A stretch of DNA of 64,000 nt, taken from assembly GCF_016595795.1 (NCBI RefSeq), contig NZ_JAENHN010000006.1, positions 186,001 through 250,000 of the forward strand, in the 5' to 3' direction. Of this stretch, positions 1 to 9,389 are shown one piece after another. A program made the position numbers and the translations under genes. The notes under the pieces were generated by a model. The model ran no database searches. It was not told where the DNA came from and worked only from the letters and a program-made list of their open reading frames with translations. Position 1 is the stretch's first letter. Every line of letters starts with the position of its first letter. The DNA is from Clostridium yunnanense (GTDB lineage: Bacteria; Bacillota; Clostridia; Clostridiales; Clostridiaceae).

Positions 1-14
1 TGGAGGAATTAATT

Positions 15-1373
15 TTGATAAATACTCAAAACATACTTGAAACCATAAACATGATTGAAAAAGAAAAACTTGATATTAGAACTATAACTATGGGAATTTC
101 TCTTTTAGATTGTTGCCATAGTGATGGTAAGATATCAAGACAACTTATATATGATAAAATCGCTAAAAGAGCTGAAAACCTTGTTAAGGTAGGAAATCAG
201 CTTGAGGCTGAGTTCGGTATTCCTATTATAAACAAAAGAATAGCAGTTACACCTATATCCTTGGTAGCTCAAAGCTCTAGCGACACTAATTATGTTGAAT
301 ATGCCAAAATTCTTGATAAAGCTGCAAAAGAAGTTGGCGTAAACTTTATCGGTGGTTTTTCTGCTCTAGTTCAAAAAGGCTATTCTAAAGGTGATAGAAT
401 ACTGATTGACTCTATACCAGAAGCTCTAGCAGTTACTGAAAAAGTATGTGCTTCTATAAATGTTGGCTGTACTAAGTCAGGAATAAATATGGATGCAGTT
501 GCCCATATGGGAGAAATAATAAAACAAGCTGCCTACTTAACAAGAGATAGAGATTCTATTGGCTGTGCTAAACTAGTTGTATTTGCAAATGCAGTTGATG
601 ATAATCCATTTATGGCAGGAGCATATCACGGTGTAGGTGAAGCAGAATCAATAATAAATTTAGGTATCAGTGGTCCTGGAGTTGTTAAGGCCGCTTTAGA
701 GTCAGTTAGAGGTGAATCCTTCGATGTTATGGCAGAAACAATTAAGAAAACTGCTTTTAAGATAACAAGAGCCGGCCAGCTTATCGCTCACGAAGCTTCA
801 AAAAGACTAGATACTCCTTTTGGTATTATCGACTTATCTTTAGCCCCTACCCCAGCTGTTGGTGATTCTGTTGCAAGAATATTGGAAGAGATGGGATTAG
901 AGAGCTGTGGTTGTCACGGAACAACTGCTGCGCTAGCAATGTTAAATGATGCTGTCAAAAAAGGTGGCGTAATGGCTTCTTACCATGTAGGAGGATTAAG
1001 TGGTGCTTTCATTCCTATAAGCGAAGATGAAGGTATGATAGCAGCAGTAAAGAATGGCTCTTTAAGCTTAGAAAAACTGGAAGCAATGACTTGTGTATGT
1101 TCTGTTGGTCTTGACATGGTTGCTATACCAGGAGACACTCCAGCTTCTACAATTTCAGGTATAATAGCTGATGAAGCTGCTATAGGGGTTATAAACAACA
1201 AGACTACTGGAGTTAGAATCATACCTGTTTATGGCAAAACTTTAGGTGATGAAGTTGAATTTGGAGGACTACTAGGAACGGCCCCAATAATGGCTGTAAG
1301 CAAATACTCTTCTGAAGCTTTCATAAAAAGAGGCGGTAGAATGCCTGCGCCTATCCATAGCTTCAAGAACTAA
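15..1373 (+). CDS. PFL-like family protein (DUF711/UPF0210)
   Basis: 452 aa, the normal size for the DUF711/UPF0210 family, whose members have a glycyl-radical-enzyme-like fold and no firmly assigned reaction. The protein is soluble, with Gly/Ala-rich stretches typical of the family (for example [12 protein letters not shown] near residue 220 and [15 protein letters not shown] near 330). Translation starts at a TTG with GGAGG about ten bases upstream. In related Firmicutes the preceding gene encodes a small ACT-domain protein (UPF0237); here that position lies outside the window, so the operon link is inferred. An intrinsic terminator follows directly. The family call is firm and the function is unknown. 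Confidence 0.9.
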   Translation: MINTQNILETINMIEKEKLDIRTITMGISLLDCCHSDGKISRQLIYDKIAKRAENLVKVGNQLEAEFGIPIINKRIAVTPISLVAQSSSDTNYVEYAKILDKAAKEVGVNFIGGFSALVQKGYSKGDRILIDSIPEALAVTEKVCASINVGCTKSGINMDAVAHMGEIIKQAAYLTRDRDSIGCAKLVVFANAVDDNPFMAGAYHGVGEAESIINLGISGPGVVKAALESVRGESFDVMAETIKKTAFKITRAGQLIAHEASKRLDTPFGIIDLSLAPTPAVGDSVARILEEMGLESCGCHGTTAALAMLNDAVKKGGVMASYHVGGLSGAFIPISEDEGMIAAVKNGSLSLEKLEAMTCVCSVGLDMVAIPGDTPASTISGIIADEAAIGVINNKTTGVRIIPVYGKTLGDEVEFGGLLGTAPIMAVSKYSSEAFIKRGGRMPAPIHSFKN

Positions 1374-1391
1374 AATAATAATTTAGAATAT

Positions 1392-1432
1392 TAACCACTG
1401 AACAAGTATCTTAATACTGGCAGTGGTTTTTA
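1392..1432 (+). terminator. Intrinsic terminator after the DUF711 gene
   Basis: ACCACTG and CAGTGGT arms, extended by AAGTAT/ATACT, are followed by TTTTTAT on the plus strand. Confidence 0.8.
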
Positions 1433-1829
1433 TATTTTAACTTTTATTGTGTTCTGGCTATTTTTAACACGATGTTTATCACCTCCTATGTTTAAGACTG
1501 TTACTCATACTTATCCCCAAATCAAATTATATTGTAATTCCTAAGGAATAAAAAAAGTTATATTTGACAAATTACTATACATGTATAGACTTATATAAGT
1601 TTTTTCACTATACTTATTAACTGTATATCTATAATTAATGATTAAATACTAAAACTAATATTTTAATATAAGCTTGTAACCCTAAGTATCAGATTAGTGT
1701 ATACTTATAGGCATATGTACGCAACTTTTTAGCAAAGGTAATTAAATTTGTTGTGCATCATTTTTTATCTTCCAAAATAATATTAGTTATAATTCATACT
1801 TAAATCGTATAATAAAGGAGATTATTATT
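1433..1829. other. Intergenic region, no gene found
   Basis: About 400 bases of AT-rich sequence before the helicase gene. It contains a TATAAT at 1788-1793 without a convincing -35 partner, and a strong minus-strand GGAGGTGATAA near 1475 that leads only into an eight-codon frame. No gene or known RNA element is supported. Confidence 0.5.
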
Positions 1830-3059
1830 GTGAACTCATTCGAAAAACTATCACTTCCTGTAACTCTTATTGAGGGATTAGCGAAGTCACAAATATCAAC
1901 CCCTACTGAAATTCAAGAAAAGGTTATCCCTATTGCTTTAGAAAACAAGGATATTATAGGCAAGTCACAGACTGGAAGTGGAAAAACCTTAGCTTATTTA
2001 CTACCTATCTTTAACAAAATAGATTCTTCAAAAAGAGAAATGCAGTCAATTATATTGGCCCCTACTCACGAACTAGTAATGCAGATAGATAGAGAGATAA
2101 AACTTCTAGCTACAAATTCCGCTTTACCAGTAACCTCAACTTCTATAATTGGTGAAGTTAATATAAAAAGACAGATAGAAAACTTAAAAGTGAAACCACA
2201 TATAGTTGTGGGCACTCCTGGTAGAGTACTAGAGCTAATTAAGCTTAAAAAAATAAGCGCTCATACGGTTAAAACCATCGTTATAGATGAAGGCGATAGA
2301 TTGTTAAATGATAAGAATATTGCTCCAGTAAAAGATATAATTAAGTCTACACTTAGAGATAGACAAATAATGGTTTTCTCAGCTACCATAACTACAGAAA
2401 GTGAAAAAGCTGCAAAGGAAATAATGAAAGATCCTATACTAATTAAGCTAGACGAGGATAATAGCGTAAGTTCAACTATAGAGCATCTATTTGTTTTAAC
2501 TGAGCGTAGAGATAAGATGGAAGTGCTTAGAAAGTTAATTCATGCCTCTGGTACAAAAAAAGCCATTGTCTTTATAAATAAAAGTGAAGAAACTGAAGAT
2601 ACTACTTTAAAGCTTCAATTTCACAAAGTAAAGGCCTATGGTATATATGGAACTAGCACTAAGGAAGAAAGAAAAAAAGCTTTAGAAGGTTTTAGAAATG
2701 GTAAATATCAAGTACTAGTAGCTTCAGATATTGCTGCCAGAGGACTTGATGTAAAAGGTATTACTCATATTTTTAATTTAGACCTACCAGAGGATCATAA
2801 AGAATATTTACATAGGGTAGGTAGAACTGGCAGAGCTGGTCAAAGTGGAACAGCTATATCAATAGTTACTGATAGAGAACTACCAACAATACATAAATTT
2901 GAAAACATCTTTAATATCAAGATATCACAAAAGGACATATATAAAGGGGAAATATTGGAACTAGATGAAGCAAAAGAACTTAAGCATGATAATTATCAGT
3001 CTAATCCTAATAAAAAGAAAAAATCTACAACTAAGAATCTAGGCCAAAAGAAAAAGTAA
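1830..3059 (+). CDS. DEAD/DEAH-box ATP-dependent RNA helicase
   Basis: 409 aa superfamily 2 helicase that remodels RNA, for example in ribosome assembly or mRNA turnover. The Q-motif (PTEIQEKVIP), Walker A (SQTGSGKT), motif Ia (APTHELVMQ), TPGRVLEL, motif II, SAT, and motif VI (HRVGRTGRAG) appear in the usual order. Motif II reads DEGD instead of DEAD, which keeps the two acidic residues. The C-terminus is a short lysine-rich tail, a common RNA-binding extension, with no folded extra domain. Start GTG with AAAGGAG upstream. Single-gene unit bounded by terminators. The exact paralogue (CshA/CshB/YfmL type) cannot be fixed from sequence alone; the short tail favours a YfmL- or CshB-like protein. 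Confidence 0.92.
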   Translation: MNSFEKLSLPVTLIEGLAKSQISTPTEIQEKVIPIALENKDIIGKSQTGSGKTLAYLLPIFNKIDSSKREMQSIILAPTHELVMQIDREIKLLATNSALPVTSTSIIGEVNIKRQIENLKVKPHIVVGTPGRVLELIKLKKISAHTVKTIVIDEGDRLLNDKNIAPVKDIIKSTLRDRQIMVFSATITTESEKAAKEIMKDPILIKLDEDNSVSSTIEHLFVLTERRDKMEVLRKLIHASGTKKAIVFINKSEETEDTTLKLQFHKVKAYGIYGTSTKEERKKALEGFRNGKYQVLVASDIAARGLDVKGITHIFNLDLPEDHKEYLHRVGRTGRAGQSGTAISIVTDRELPTIHKFENIFNIKISQKDIYKGEILELDEAKELKHDNYQSNPNKKKKSTTKNLGQKKK

Positions 3060-3079
3060 TTTCCTTTACATAAAAAAAT

Positions 3080-3120
3080 AAAACTATATCACTGAACACT
3101 GCTTCAATGATATAGTTTAT
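3080..3120. terminator. Terminator between convergent helicase and amidase genes
   Basis: Eleven-base inverted repeat AAACTATATCA/TGATATAGTTT with A/T runs on both sides. The T-run is better on the minus strand, for the amidase gene. Confidence 0.7.
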
Positions 3121-3166
3121 TAAATTTGTGCAATAACAATATAATTTTACACAAATCTACATATAT

Positions 3167-3682
3167 CTATAAGGCTCTGCTACCTCCCCCTAAAACCTGT
3201 AACTTTATATAGTCAAATGGGAAGTTAACACCTGGGCACTCAGTAGTTGGTTTTACATCTTTATGCCTTCTAAGATCTTTGATTCCGTATTTTTTTACTA
3301 AGTATTTAGATAATATTATAGCCGAATCTAGTTGCTGTTGTGTTGGTTTTTCCACCATAAAGTTTCCTTCAAAAGCTATTCCTAAAGCTATATTATTAAA
3401 TCCTGGTGCATGAGACCCAACTGCATTTTCAGGTCTTCCTCTATAAATTGTCCCATCTTTTCTTATATAGAAGTGATAGCCTATTCCAGCCCACCCTCTA
3501 TTTACATGAAGTTGATGTATTTCCTGAGGAGTTTTACCAAGCTCTACAGTATGATGATACACTAACATTTGTGGCTTCATCGTAAATTGTAATGGAGTTG
3601 CCCATTTGTAGTTCACCTCTACTATCTTTGGTTGAGTTTGTCTCTTGAATAAACGATTAAAAGCTCTGTGAAATTTATTCAT
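3167..3682 (-). CDS. N-acetylmuramoyl-L-alanine amidase (Amidase_2/PGRP fold)
   Basis: 171 aa single-domain zinc amidase that cleaves the MurNAc-L-Ala bond of peptidoglycan. Visible Zn-site elements are YHHT (about residues 42-45), the central GSHAPG segment and TECPG near the C-terminus, with the family signature RGWAGIGYHFYIRKDG between. There is no signal peptide; the N-terminus is basic (KFHRAFNRLFKRQ), so export by a standard route is not evident. AAGGAG precedes the ATG. The catalytic core closely resembles the prophage endolysin at 21316-22212, so it may be a phage-derived lysin now standing alone, or a sporulation/germination lysin. The reaction is well supported; the cellular role is inference. 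Confidence 0.88.
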   Translation of the reverse strand: MNKFHRAFNRLFKRQTQPKIVEVNYKWATPLQFTMKPQMLVYHHTVELGKTPQEIHQLHVNRGWAGIGYHFYIRKDGTIYRGRPENAVGSHAPGFNNIALGIAFEGNFMVEKPTQQQLDSAIILSKYLVKKYGIKDLRRHKDVKPTTECPGVNFPFDYIKLQVLGGGSRAL

Positions 3683-3831
3683 TTTGTTCTCCTTAATATT
3701 TCTCTATATTAGCTTATGTTTTCTAACTCTTAGTGACACAAATTTATAAATTGATATAGCAATTTACTGTGATACTGTGTTAATATAGGTTGTACGTGAA
3801 AAAAATTTTATCAACTTCGGAGGTGGACAAT

Positions 3832-4728
3832 TTGTTTCATTCAAACATAGGAGAAATAGCAGCTTTAGCCACAGCTGTATGTTGGACTGTTTCACCAATA
3901 GCTTTTGAAACAGCTGGCAAAAAGGTAGGTTCCCTATCTGTAAATTACATAAGATTGATATTGGCGTTCATTTTTATTGGTATCTATACTTTATTTACTA
4001 GAGGTATGTTTCTACCTTTCGATGCTTCATTGCAGAATTGGACATGGCTTTTTATTTCTGGACTTATAGGATTTGTTATTGGTGATCTTTTCTTATTCCA
4101 AGCTTACGTAGAGATAGGATCTCGATTATCTACTTTAATTATGGCCACAGTTCCACCAATCTCAGCATTAGCTGGTTTTCTTATTTTAGGTGAAACCTTG
4201 TCTATAAAGGATTTACTTGGTATGTTCATAACTTTGGTCGGTATAGCTTTAGTTATTTTAGTTAAAGGTTCAGGCGAGAAGAAAATCAAGCTTTCTCATC
4301 CTGTAAAAGGGTTAATATATGCACTTATAGGAGCTTTCGGACAAGCATTTGGTTTGATTTTCAGCAAATTCGGAATGGGAAATTATGACCCTTTTGCAGC
4401 TACTCAAATACGTATTATTGCCGCTATAATAGGTTTTGCCATAGTTATAACTTTTGCTAAAGGATGGAAGAACCTCTTTAAAGCCTGTAAGCATGCTACT
4501 GCTATGAGAAGCATAACCATAGGTTCATTATTCGGCCCATTTTTAGGAGTCTCACTATCACTTTTATCAGTACAGTATACTACAACAGGGATTTCTTCTA
4601 CCATAACTTCAATTTCGAGAATATTGATTATACCTGCTTCAATTGTAATCTTTAAAGAAAAAACTAATGTAAAAGAAGTAATAGGTGCTTTAATTACAAT
4701 AGTTGGTGTAGGTATTTTATTTTTATAG
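3832..4728 (+). CDS. EamA/DMT-superfamily transporter
   Basis: Integral membrane protein of about 298 aa with ten predicted hydrophobic helices in two EamA repeats (roughly residues 5-140 and 155-298), typical of drug/metabolite exporters. The first repeat contains the usual Pro/Gly-rich helix ends (SPIAFETAGKKVG, ATVPPISALAGFLILGE). The chosen start is the TTG at 3832, preceded at good spacing by GGAGGTGG (3819-3826); a longer frame from TTG 3790 lacks a ribosome site and would add 14 hydrophilic residues. The substrate cannot be deduced. Single-gene unit ended by a shared bidirectional terminator. Confidence 0.88.
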   Translation: MFHSNIGEIAALATAVCWTVSPIAFETAGKKVGSLSVNYIRLILAFIFIGIYTLFTRGMFLPFDASLQNWTWLFISGLIGFVIGDLFLFQAYVEIGSRLSTLIMATVPPISALAGFLILGETLSIKDLLGMFITLVGIALVILVKGSGEKKIKLSHPVKGLIYALIGAFGQAFGLIFSKFGMGNYDPFAATQIRIIAAIIGFAIVITFAKGWKNLFKACKHATAMRSITIGSLFGPFLGVSLSLLSVQYTTTGISSTITSISRILIIPASIVIFKEKTNVKEVIGALITIVGVGILFL

Positions 4729-4751
4729 AACTGTAATCTTATGAATTTTAT

Positions 4752-4836
4752 GTTAGACTCAATTTTATGATTAATATATTTATATGAAGTTTAATAAAAT
4801 CATATTAATTCTTTGCGGAGTCTAATTAAAGCATCG
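4752..4836. repeat. Intergenic inverted repeat sharing a 22-nt block with 5701-5722
   Basis: TTAGACTC near 4752 pairs with GAGTCTAA near 4820-4830. The right arm contains AATCATATTAATTCTTTGCG, which recurs with one change at 5701-5722, beside palindromic repeat copy A. Function unknown. Confidence 0.45.
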
Positions 4837-4883
4837 CATGTATAACAACTTAATTTCAACATGTTGCTATAGCACTAAATAAT

Positions 4884-4930
4884 AAAAGCACTATCAGAAC
4901 AGTTAAACCTTACTTTCTGATAGTGCTTTA
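4884..4930. terminator. Bidirectional terminator (EamA gene / WYL-type gene)
   Basis: AAAGCACTATCAGAA pairs with TTCTGATAGTGCTTT, with T-runs on both strands, between two converging genes. Confidence 0.88.
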
Positions 4931-4937
4931 TCTTTTC

Positions 4938-5465
4938 TTAGGAATATATTTCATTTAACTTATTAATCTCTTCCTTGATTGCATATTTTAGTTCAGGCGG
5001 TTCTACTACTTTTGCTTTGCTACCAAAGCTTAGAATCCATCCAATAACAGACTTATCATATACTATATGGACTACAGCTAAAAATTTTGTATCTGTTTCT
5101 CTTAGTAAATCAATACTTTCCTTAAATTCACTTGTAAGTTGATGTTTTAGATCATTATCAAATTCAATTGTGATGTCTGTTTTGGTTTGATTTTTATAAT
5201 CAACGAATTTATTAGCAGTATTTTTTAAAGTAACCGCTATCGGTTTCAAAAAATACCCTCTATTGTTTTTTGAATAGTCACTTATGTCAAAACCCAGTTC
5301 TTTTAGATTTTTTATGTACTCATATATAGTCCTTCTGTCAATTTTATCTCCAGTTCGTTCTTCCATCATCTGTAGTATTTTTTTCATAGATAACATATTA
5401 TCATTATCACTATGCTTACTTAAAATGTCAAAAAAGGTATAAAACTTAATATAGTTACTTGCCAT
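4938..5465 (-). CDS. Shortened WYL-family transcriptional regulator (HTH + WCX, WYL core missing)
   Basis: About 175 aa. Residues ~1-75 form an HTH_11-type winged helix (KIDRRTIYEYIKNLKELGFDI), and the C-terminal part (VIGWILSFGSKAKVVEPPEL) is a typical WCX domain. Full-length WYL regulators are about 300 aa and hold a ligand-sensing WYL domain between these parts; here only about 60 linker residues occupy that place. Start: the ATG at 5465 has AAAGGTG correctly spaced, whereas the ATG six codons upstream has no good ribosome site. Probably a DNA-binding protein that lost its sensor, or a compact family variant. Target genes are unknown; it stands alone. Confidence 0.7.
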   Translation of the reverse strand: MASNYIKFYTFFDILSKHSDNDNMLSMKKILQMMEERTGDKIDRRTIYEYIKNLKELGFDISDYSKNNRGYFLKPIAVTLKNTANKFVDYKNQTKTDITIEFDNDLKHQLTSEFKESIDLLRETDTKFLAVVHIVYDKSVIGWILSFGSKAKVVEPPELKYAIKEEINKLNEIYS

Positions 5466-5591
5466 AGCATCACCTTTTTCCATATACTTTATTTATATTA
5501 TAAAATTCACAGTGACAAATAACAATATATTTATTTTATATTATTAGGGTTAAGTTTAAGAGTATGGTTAAAATTAATTTGTTATGCAGGA

Positions 5592-5687
5592 GATGCAACA
5601 CTTCAATCATTAAACCATTTTTAGAAACTCTGCTTGGTTCTGATCAGAGTTTCTGAAAATATAAATTCATTAACGAAGTGTTGCTTC
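5592..5687 (+). repeat. Double-palindrome intergenic repeat, copy A
   Basis: Outer arms GCAACACTTC (5595-5604) / GAAGTGTTGC (5675-5684) and inner arms AGAAACTCTG (5623-5632) / CAGAGTTTCT (5645-5654), both perfect. It shares GGTTCTGA and GAAAATATAAATT with copies at 17201-17295 and 58934-59030. It occupies most of the non-coding stretch between the WYL-type gene and uvsE. Confidence 0.75.
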
Positions 5688-5785
5688 GGTGGAATATGAG
5701 AAAATCATATTAATTCTCTGCGTATGCTCATTGAAAAGTCGGATGACTAACCAATTAATTTCAAAACGATTATGTCACAAAACCC

Positions 5786-6745
5786 TCATTTTATCTCAAA
5801 GGTACTTACATCAATCCTTTTCCATTCTGGTTTTATTTTTTCTATATCATCAGCCAGCTGGTATACTGCTAGATCTTTTTGTTTTGCTTCAAGCATAACG
5901 TCCATATCCTTATTTACATCTCTACATAATTCAATAAATCTTATAAAGGCTTGGGGATCAATGAAATCTGCATGTTTTCTATCCCTTTCACTTTCCTTTG
6001 GCGAAGAAAAATGAAACTTTGCTGGAAGACTCTGATCTTTCCACGTATCAAAAATATCACTTATGTAATCTTTAAGTTCTTCACCATCATTATTGCATAA
6101 ATGATGATGAGCATCCAATACCATTGGTGCATTTATATCTTTGCAAAGTGAAAGTACTTCTCTTACATTAAAGGTTTTGTCATCATTTTCTATCATAAGC
6201 CTTGAAGTTATTTCCTTAGGAAACTTTCTAAAATTAACTTTGAATCGCTCTAAAGCCTCTTCTTTTCCACCTGCACTGCTTCCGACATGAAGCACCATCT
6301 TTCCTTCTGGGTAGTTTATATCCTCAAATAGATGTACATGGGGCCACAAGTTTCTTTCTGTTGCAATCACTACATCCTCTCTAAGAGAATTAATAACATT
6401 AAATTCATCCGGGTGGGTATCTACTCTCATTTGATTTTTTCTAACTAAATCTCCGATTCTTTTAAAATCCTTAGAAAACATCTCTCTATATTTCCACATA
6501 ACCTCTGGATGAGTAGCAAGTGGTATTAACGCAGAAGTTATCCTATAAAAATGCAATTGATTTTCAACGTTGTATTGCAGTATTTTATATAGATTATCTA
6601 AGTTTGAAAGTGTGGTTGCTTTTAGTTTATTTAACTTATTATCCTCGTTAGTGAGTTTACTATAGGTTGCATAAGTAACTGTACTTGATGAGGTTGTTTT
6701 AGGTAACTTTAAAGCAATAGCCACATAGCCTAATCTTAAAATCAA
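5786..6745 (-). CDS. uvsE: UV DNA damage endonuclease UvsE/UvdE
   Basis: 319 aa TIM-barrel metal-dependent endonuclease that nicks DNA 5' of UV photoproducts, starting an excision-repair route independent of UvrABC. Family features: the N-terminus RLGYVAIAL, the YRITSALIPLATHPEV segment, LHVGSSAGGKEEALERF, LMIENDDKTFNV and VLDAHHHLCN, which hold the His/Glu/Asp metal ligands. Start TTG with GGGAG seven bases upstream; no ATG fits better. Full length for the family. No LexA box is seen in the promoter region. UvsE occurs in many spore formers, which fits the need to repair UV damage at outgrowth. Confidence 0.95.
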   Translation of the reverse strand: MILRLGYVAIALKLPKTTSSSTVTYATYSKLTNEDNKLNKLKATTLSNLDNLYKILQYNVENQLHFYRITSALIPLATHPEVMWKYREMFSKDFKRIGDLVRKNQMRVDTHPDEFNVINSLREDVVIATERNLWPHVHLFEDINYPEGKMVLHVGSSAGGKEEALERFKVNFRKFPKEITSRLMIENDDKTFNVREVLSLCKDINAPMVLDAHHHLCNNDGEELKDYISDIFDTWKDQSLPAKFHFSSPKESERDRKHADFIDPQAFIRFIELCRDVNKDMDVMLEAKQKDLAVYQLADDIEKIKPEWKRIDVSTFEIK

Positions 6746-6836
6746 TTTATCATCTCCCTTAGTATTTATAATTATGTTTCTCTAAAAGCATTATTTTTAT
6801 ATGCTACACAATAAAAAAACACATAATAAAAATAAA

Positions 6837-6870
6837 AAAAGTATCTTAATCATACAATTAAAATACTTTT
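6837..6870 (-). terminator. Terminator of the liv operon
   Basis: AAAAGTAT/ATACTTTT arms, followed on the minus strand by TTTTTTTATTTTT, downstream of livF. Confidence 0.75.
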
Positions 6871-6942
6871 AAATACTTCTCTAGATATAATGTTAACCTA
6901 CAACTTGTTTCAAGGTATTGAAATGAAATGTTCTTAAGATTT

Positions 6943-7647
6943 CTATTCACCTAGATATGCACTTCTTACCTTTTCATCTTTAAGAACTGCAGTAGCATTT
7001 CCACTTAGAACCACATTTCCTGTTTCTAAAACATATGCTCTATTTGCAATAGATAAAGCCATATGCGCATTTTGCTCAACTAATAATATGGTAGTTCCAC
7101 CTTTATTTATTTCCTGTATTGTATCAAAAATGTTCTTTACTACTATAGGTGCAAGTCCCATGGATGGCTCATCTAAGAGTAATAGCCTTGGCCTATTCAT
7201 AAGAGCTCTGCCTATAGCAAGCATTTGCTGCTCACCACCAGAAAGAGTACCAGCTAATTGGTTTATTCTTTCTTTAAGTCTAGGAAATTTGTCATATATC
7301 ATTTCATAGTCTTTTTTGATTCCATCTTTGTCGTTACGAAGATAAGCACCAAGTTCAAGATTTTCCTTAACTGAAAGATTCGCAAAAATCTTTCTGCCCT
7401 CTGGTACATGACCAATTCCATAACCTACTAGTTTGTGAGGTTGAACACTCTTTATTGTTTTATTATTGAACTGAATATCACCTGTCTTGTAAGGAGTAAG
7501 TCCAGAAATAGCTCTAAGTGTAGATGTCTTTCCTGCTCCGTTTGCCCCAATTAGTGTAACTATTTCCCCTTCATTAACTTCTATATTTATATCCTTAAGG
7601 GCGTGTATTCCATCGTAGTAAACATTCAAATTGTTAACCTTAAGCAT
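6943..7647 (-). CDS. livF: Branched-chain amino acid ABC transporter ATPase LivF
   Basis: 234 aa cytoplasmic ATPase, one of two in the high-affinity Leu/Ile/Val (HAAT) importer. Walker A GANGAGKTS, signature LSGGEQQMLAIGRAL, Walker B RLLLLDEPSMGLAP, and the H-loop region follow in order. The ATG at 7647 has GAGGAGG upstream; a frame 11 codons longer is open but lacks a ribosome site. It starts one base after the livG stop, so the two are translationally coupled. Last gene of livKHMGF, followed by a terminator. Confidence 0.96.
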   Translation of the reverse strand: MLKVNNLNVYYDGIHALKDINIEVNEGEIVTLIGANGAGKTSTLRAISGLTPYKTGDIQFNNKTIKSVQPHKLVGYGIGHVPEGRKIFANLSVKENLELGAYLRNDKDGIKKDYEMIYDKFPRLKERINQLAGTLSGGEQQMLAIGRALMNRPRLLLLDEPSMGLAPIVVKNIFDTIQEINKGGTTILLVEQNAHMALSIANRAYVLETGNVVLSGNATAVLKDEKVRSAYLGE

Positions 7648-7648
7648 T

Positions 7649-8425
7649 CTATATAGCCTCCTCACTTGTATAAGCTTCACCTAAGTAAGCTTCTATAACT
7701 CTTGGATTATTTTTAATTTGTTCAGGTGTTCCTTCTGCAATTTTCTTACCGTAATCTAATACTGCAATCTTTTCACAAATACCCATAACTAATTTCATAT
7801 CATGTTCAATTAGAAGTACTGATACACCAAATTTATCTTTAATCCAATTTATCATTCTCATTAAATCCTGTGTTTCTTGAGGATTCATTCCTGCTGCTGG
7901 TTCATCTAAAAGCAGTAATTCTGGACCAGCAGCTAAGGCTCTAGCTATTTCTAATCTTCTTTGCTCACCATATGAAAGATTATTAGCTAAATCAAAAGCT
8001 TTGTCTCGGAGTCCAAAAGCCTCTAAAAGTTCAAGACATTTTTCTTCAATTTCTCTTTCAATCTTAAAAAACTTAGGAGTTCTAAAAATCGCATGAAATA
8101 AATTATATTTGACACTGTACCCAAAAGATATCTTAACATTATCCAATACAGTTAGGCTTTTAAAAAGTCTTATATTTTGGAAGGTTCTTGCTATTTTCTT
8201 TTGAGTAATGCAATATGGCTTTAATCCATGTATCTTTTCACCTTTATAAGATATTGATCCTTCAGTCGGAGAATAAACTCCTGTAAGCATATTAAATACC
8301 GTAGTCTTTCCAGCCCCATTAGGTCCTATTAGTCCCACAACTTCTCTTTCATTTATCTCAAGTCCAAACCCAGATACCGCTTTAAGTCCGCCAAATTGAA
8401 TAGTTAAATTTTCTACCTTTAGCAT
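7649..8425 (-). CDS. livG: Branched-chain amino acid ABC transporter ATPase LivG
   Basis: 258 aa second ATPase of the importer. Walker A GPNGAGKTTVF, signature LSYGEQRRLEIARAL, Walker B LLLLDEPAAGMNPQE, and a C-terminal LivG-type extension (ending in IEAYLGE). AAGGAGG precedes the ATG, which overlaps the livM stop by one base (TAATG). With LivF it energises the LivH/LivM permease. Confidence 0.96.
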   Translation of the reverse strand: MLKVENLTIQFGGLKAVSGFGLEINEREVVGLIGPNGAGKTTVFNMLTGVYSPTEGSISYKGEKIHGLKPYCITQKKIARTFQNIRLFKSLTVLDNVKISFGYSVKYNLFHAIFRTPKFFKIEREIEEKCLELLEAFGLRDKAFDLANNLSYGEQRRLEIARALAAGPELLLLDEPAAGMNPQETQDLMRMINWIKDKFGVSVLLIEHDMKLVMGICEKIAVLDYGKKIAEGTPEQIKNNPRVIEAYLGEAYTSEEAI

Positions 8426-9381
8426 TACACTACCCCTCCTTCCTTACTTTCCTTTTTTAAAAACTTATTGAATATACTAAAGCTTACCTCTTTAGTTCCA
8501 AGTAATCCCTGTGGCCTAAATATCATAAGAACTATTAATGCTATTGAGTATATAATCATTCTGAAATCTTTTATAGGTCTTAATAGCTCTGGCAAGAAAG
8601 TTAATATACCACTTGCTATTATTGATCCTGATAATGATCCCATACCGCCGAAAACTACGAAAGTTAAAACTTCTATTGACTTCATAAAGTCAAAGTAGCT
8701 TGGTATTAAGAATTTAGAGTAATGAGCATAAAGTCCACCACCAACACCAGCTAAAAATGCTGCTATTATAAATGCAGTTACCTTATACCTTGCTGTATTA
8801 ACCCCCATCGCTTCTGCTGCAATCTCGTTCTCTCTTACTGCTATCATACTTCTGCCTTGAGCTGAATGTATTATATTAAATACAATTATAACAACTGCAA
8901 CCATTACAAAATACGCCCAGGTAAAAGTTGTTTTTGGAGGTATACCTGTAAATCCTCTTGGCCCGCCGGTATAATCAATGTTTGTGAGAATAACTCTTAT
9001 AATTTCGCCTACACCTAATGTGGTTATAGCAAAATAATCACCTTTAAGCTTTAGAGTAGGTAATCCTACAATTAAAGCTACGACCGCAGCTAGTACTCCA
9101 CCTGCAATTAACGCTACTGGGAAGTTATAATGAAGTTTTGCTGTAAGGATAGCTGCGGTATATGCACCAATTGACATAAATCCCGCATGCCCTAAACATA
9201 ATTGTCCTGTAAAACCAGTTATAAGATTCAAGGAAACTGCTAGTATTATATTTATACATACTAAGGTAATAAGTCCACCATAAAATCTGTTTATAATCCT
9301 TTCTTGCAATAAATAATTAAGCAAAAAGAAAATGCCTACTATTAAAACTGCGTATATTAAGTAATTCACTATCTTCTTCAT
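8425..9381 (-). CDS. livM: Branched-chain amino acid ABC transporter permease LivM
   Basis: 318 aa membrane protein with about eight to nine hydrophobic segments and the LivM-type core (NLITGFTGQLCLGHAGFMSIGAY is family-typical; only the segment around residues 50-75 is cited). The EAA-like loop facing the ATPases is AVRENEIAAEAMGVN near residue 185. Ends in a short charged tail. The start ATG has AGGTGAC upstream. Pairs with LivH to form the translocation path. Confidence 0.95.
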   Translation of the reverse strand: MKKIVNYLIYAVLIVGIFFLLNYLLQERIINRFYGGLITLVCINIILAVSLNLITGFTGQLCLGHAGFMSIGAYTAAILTAKLHYNFPVALIAGGVLAAVVALIVGLPTLKLKGDYFAITTLGVGEIIRVILTNIDYTGGPRGFTGIPPKTTFTWAYFVMVAVVIIVFNIIHSAQGRSMIAVRENEIAAEAMGVNTARYKVTAFIIAAFLAGVGGGLYAHYSKFLIPSYFDFMKSIEVLTFVVFGGMGSLSGSIIASGILTFLPELLRPIKDFRMIIYSIALIVLMIFRPQGLLGTKEVSFSIFNKFLKKESKEGGVV

Positions 9382-9389
9382 GCTGTCAC

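Noticed and set aside
980-1222. Minus-strand 80-codon frame inside the DUF711 gene
   Set aside because: Antisense shadow, no ribosome site, and the plus-strand gene is well supported.
1440-1500. Minus-strand GGAGGTGATAA followed by a GTG and an eight-codon frame
   Set aside because: Strong ribosome-like sequence but no gene of useful length and no leader function for a downstream gene.
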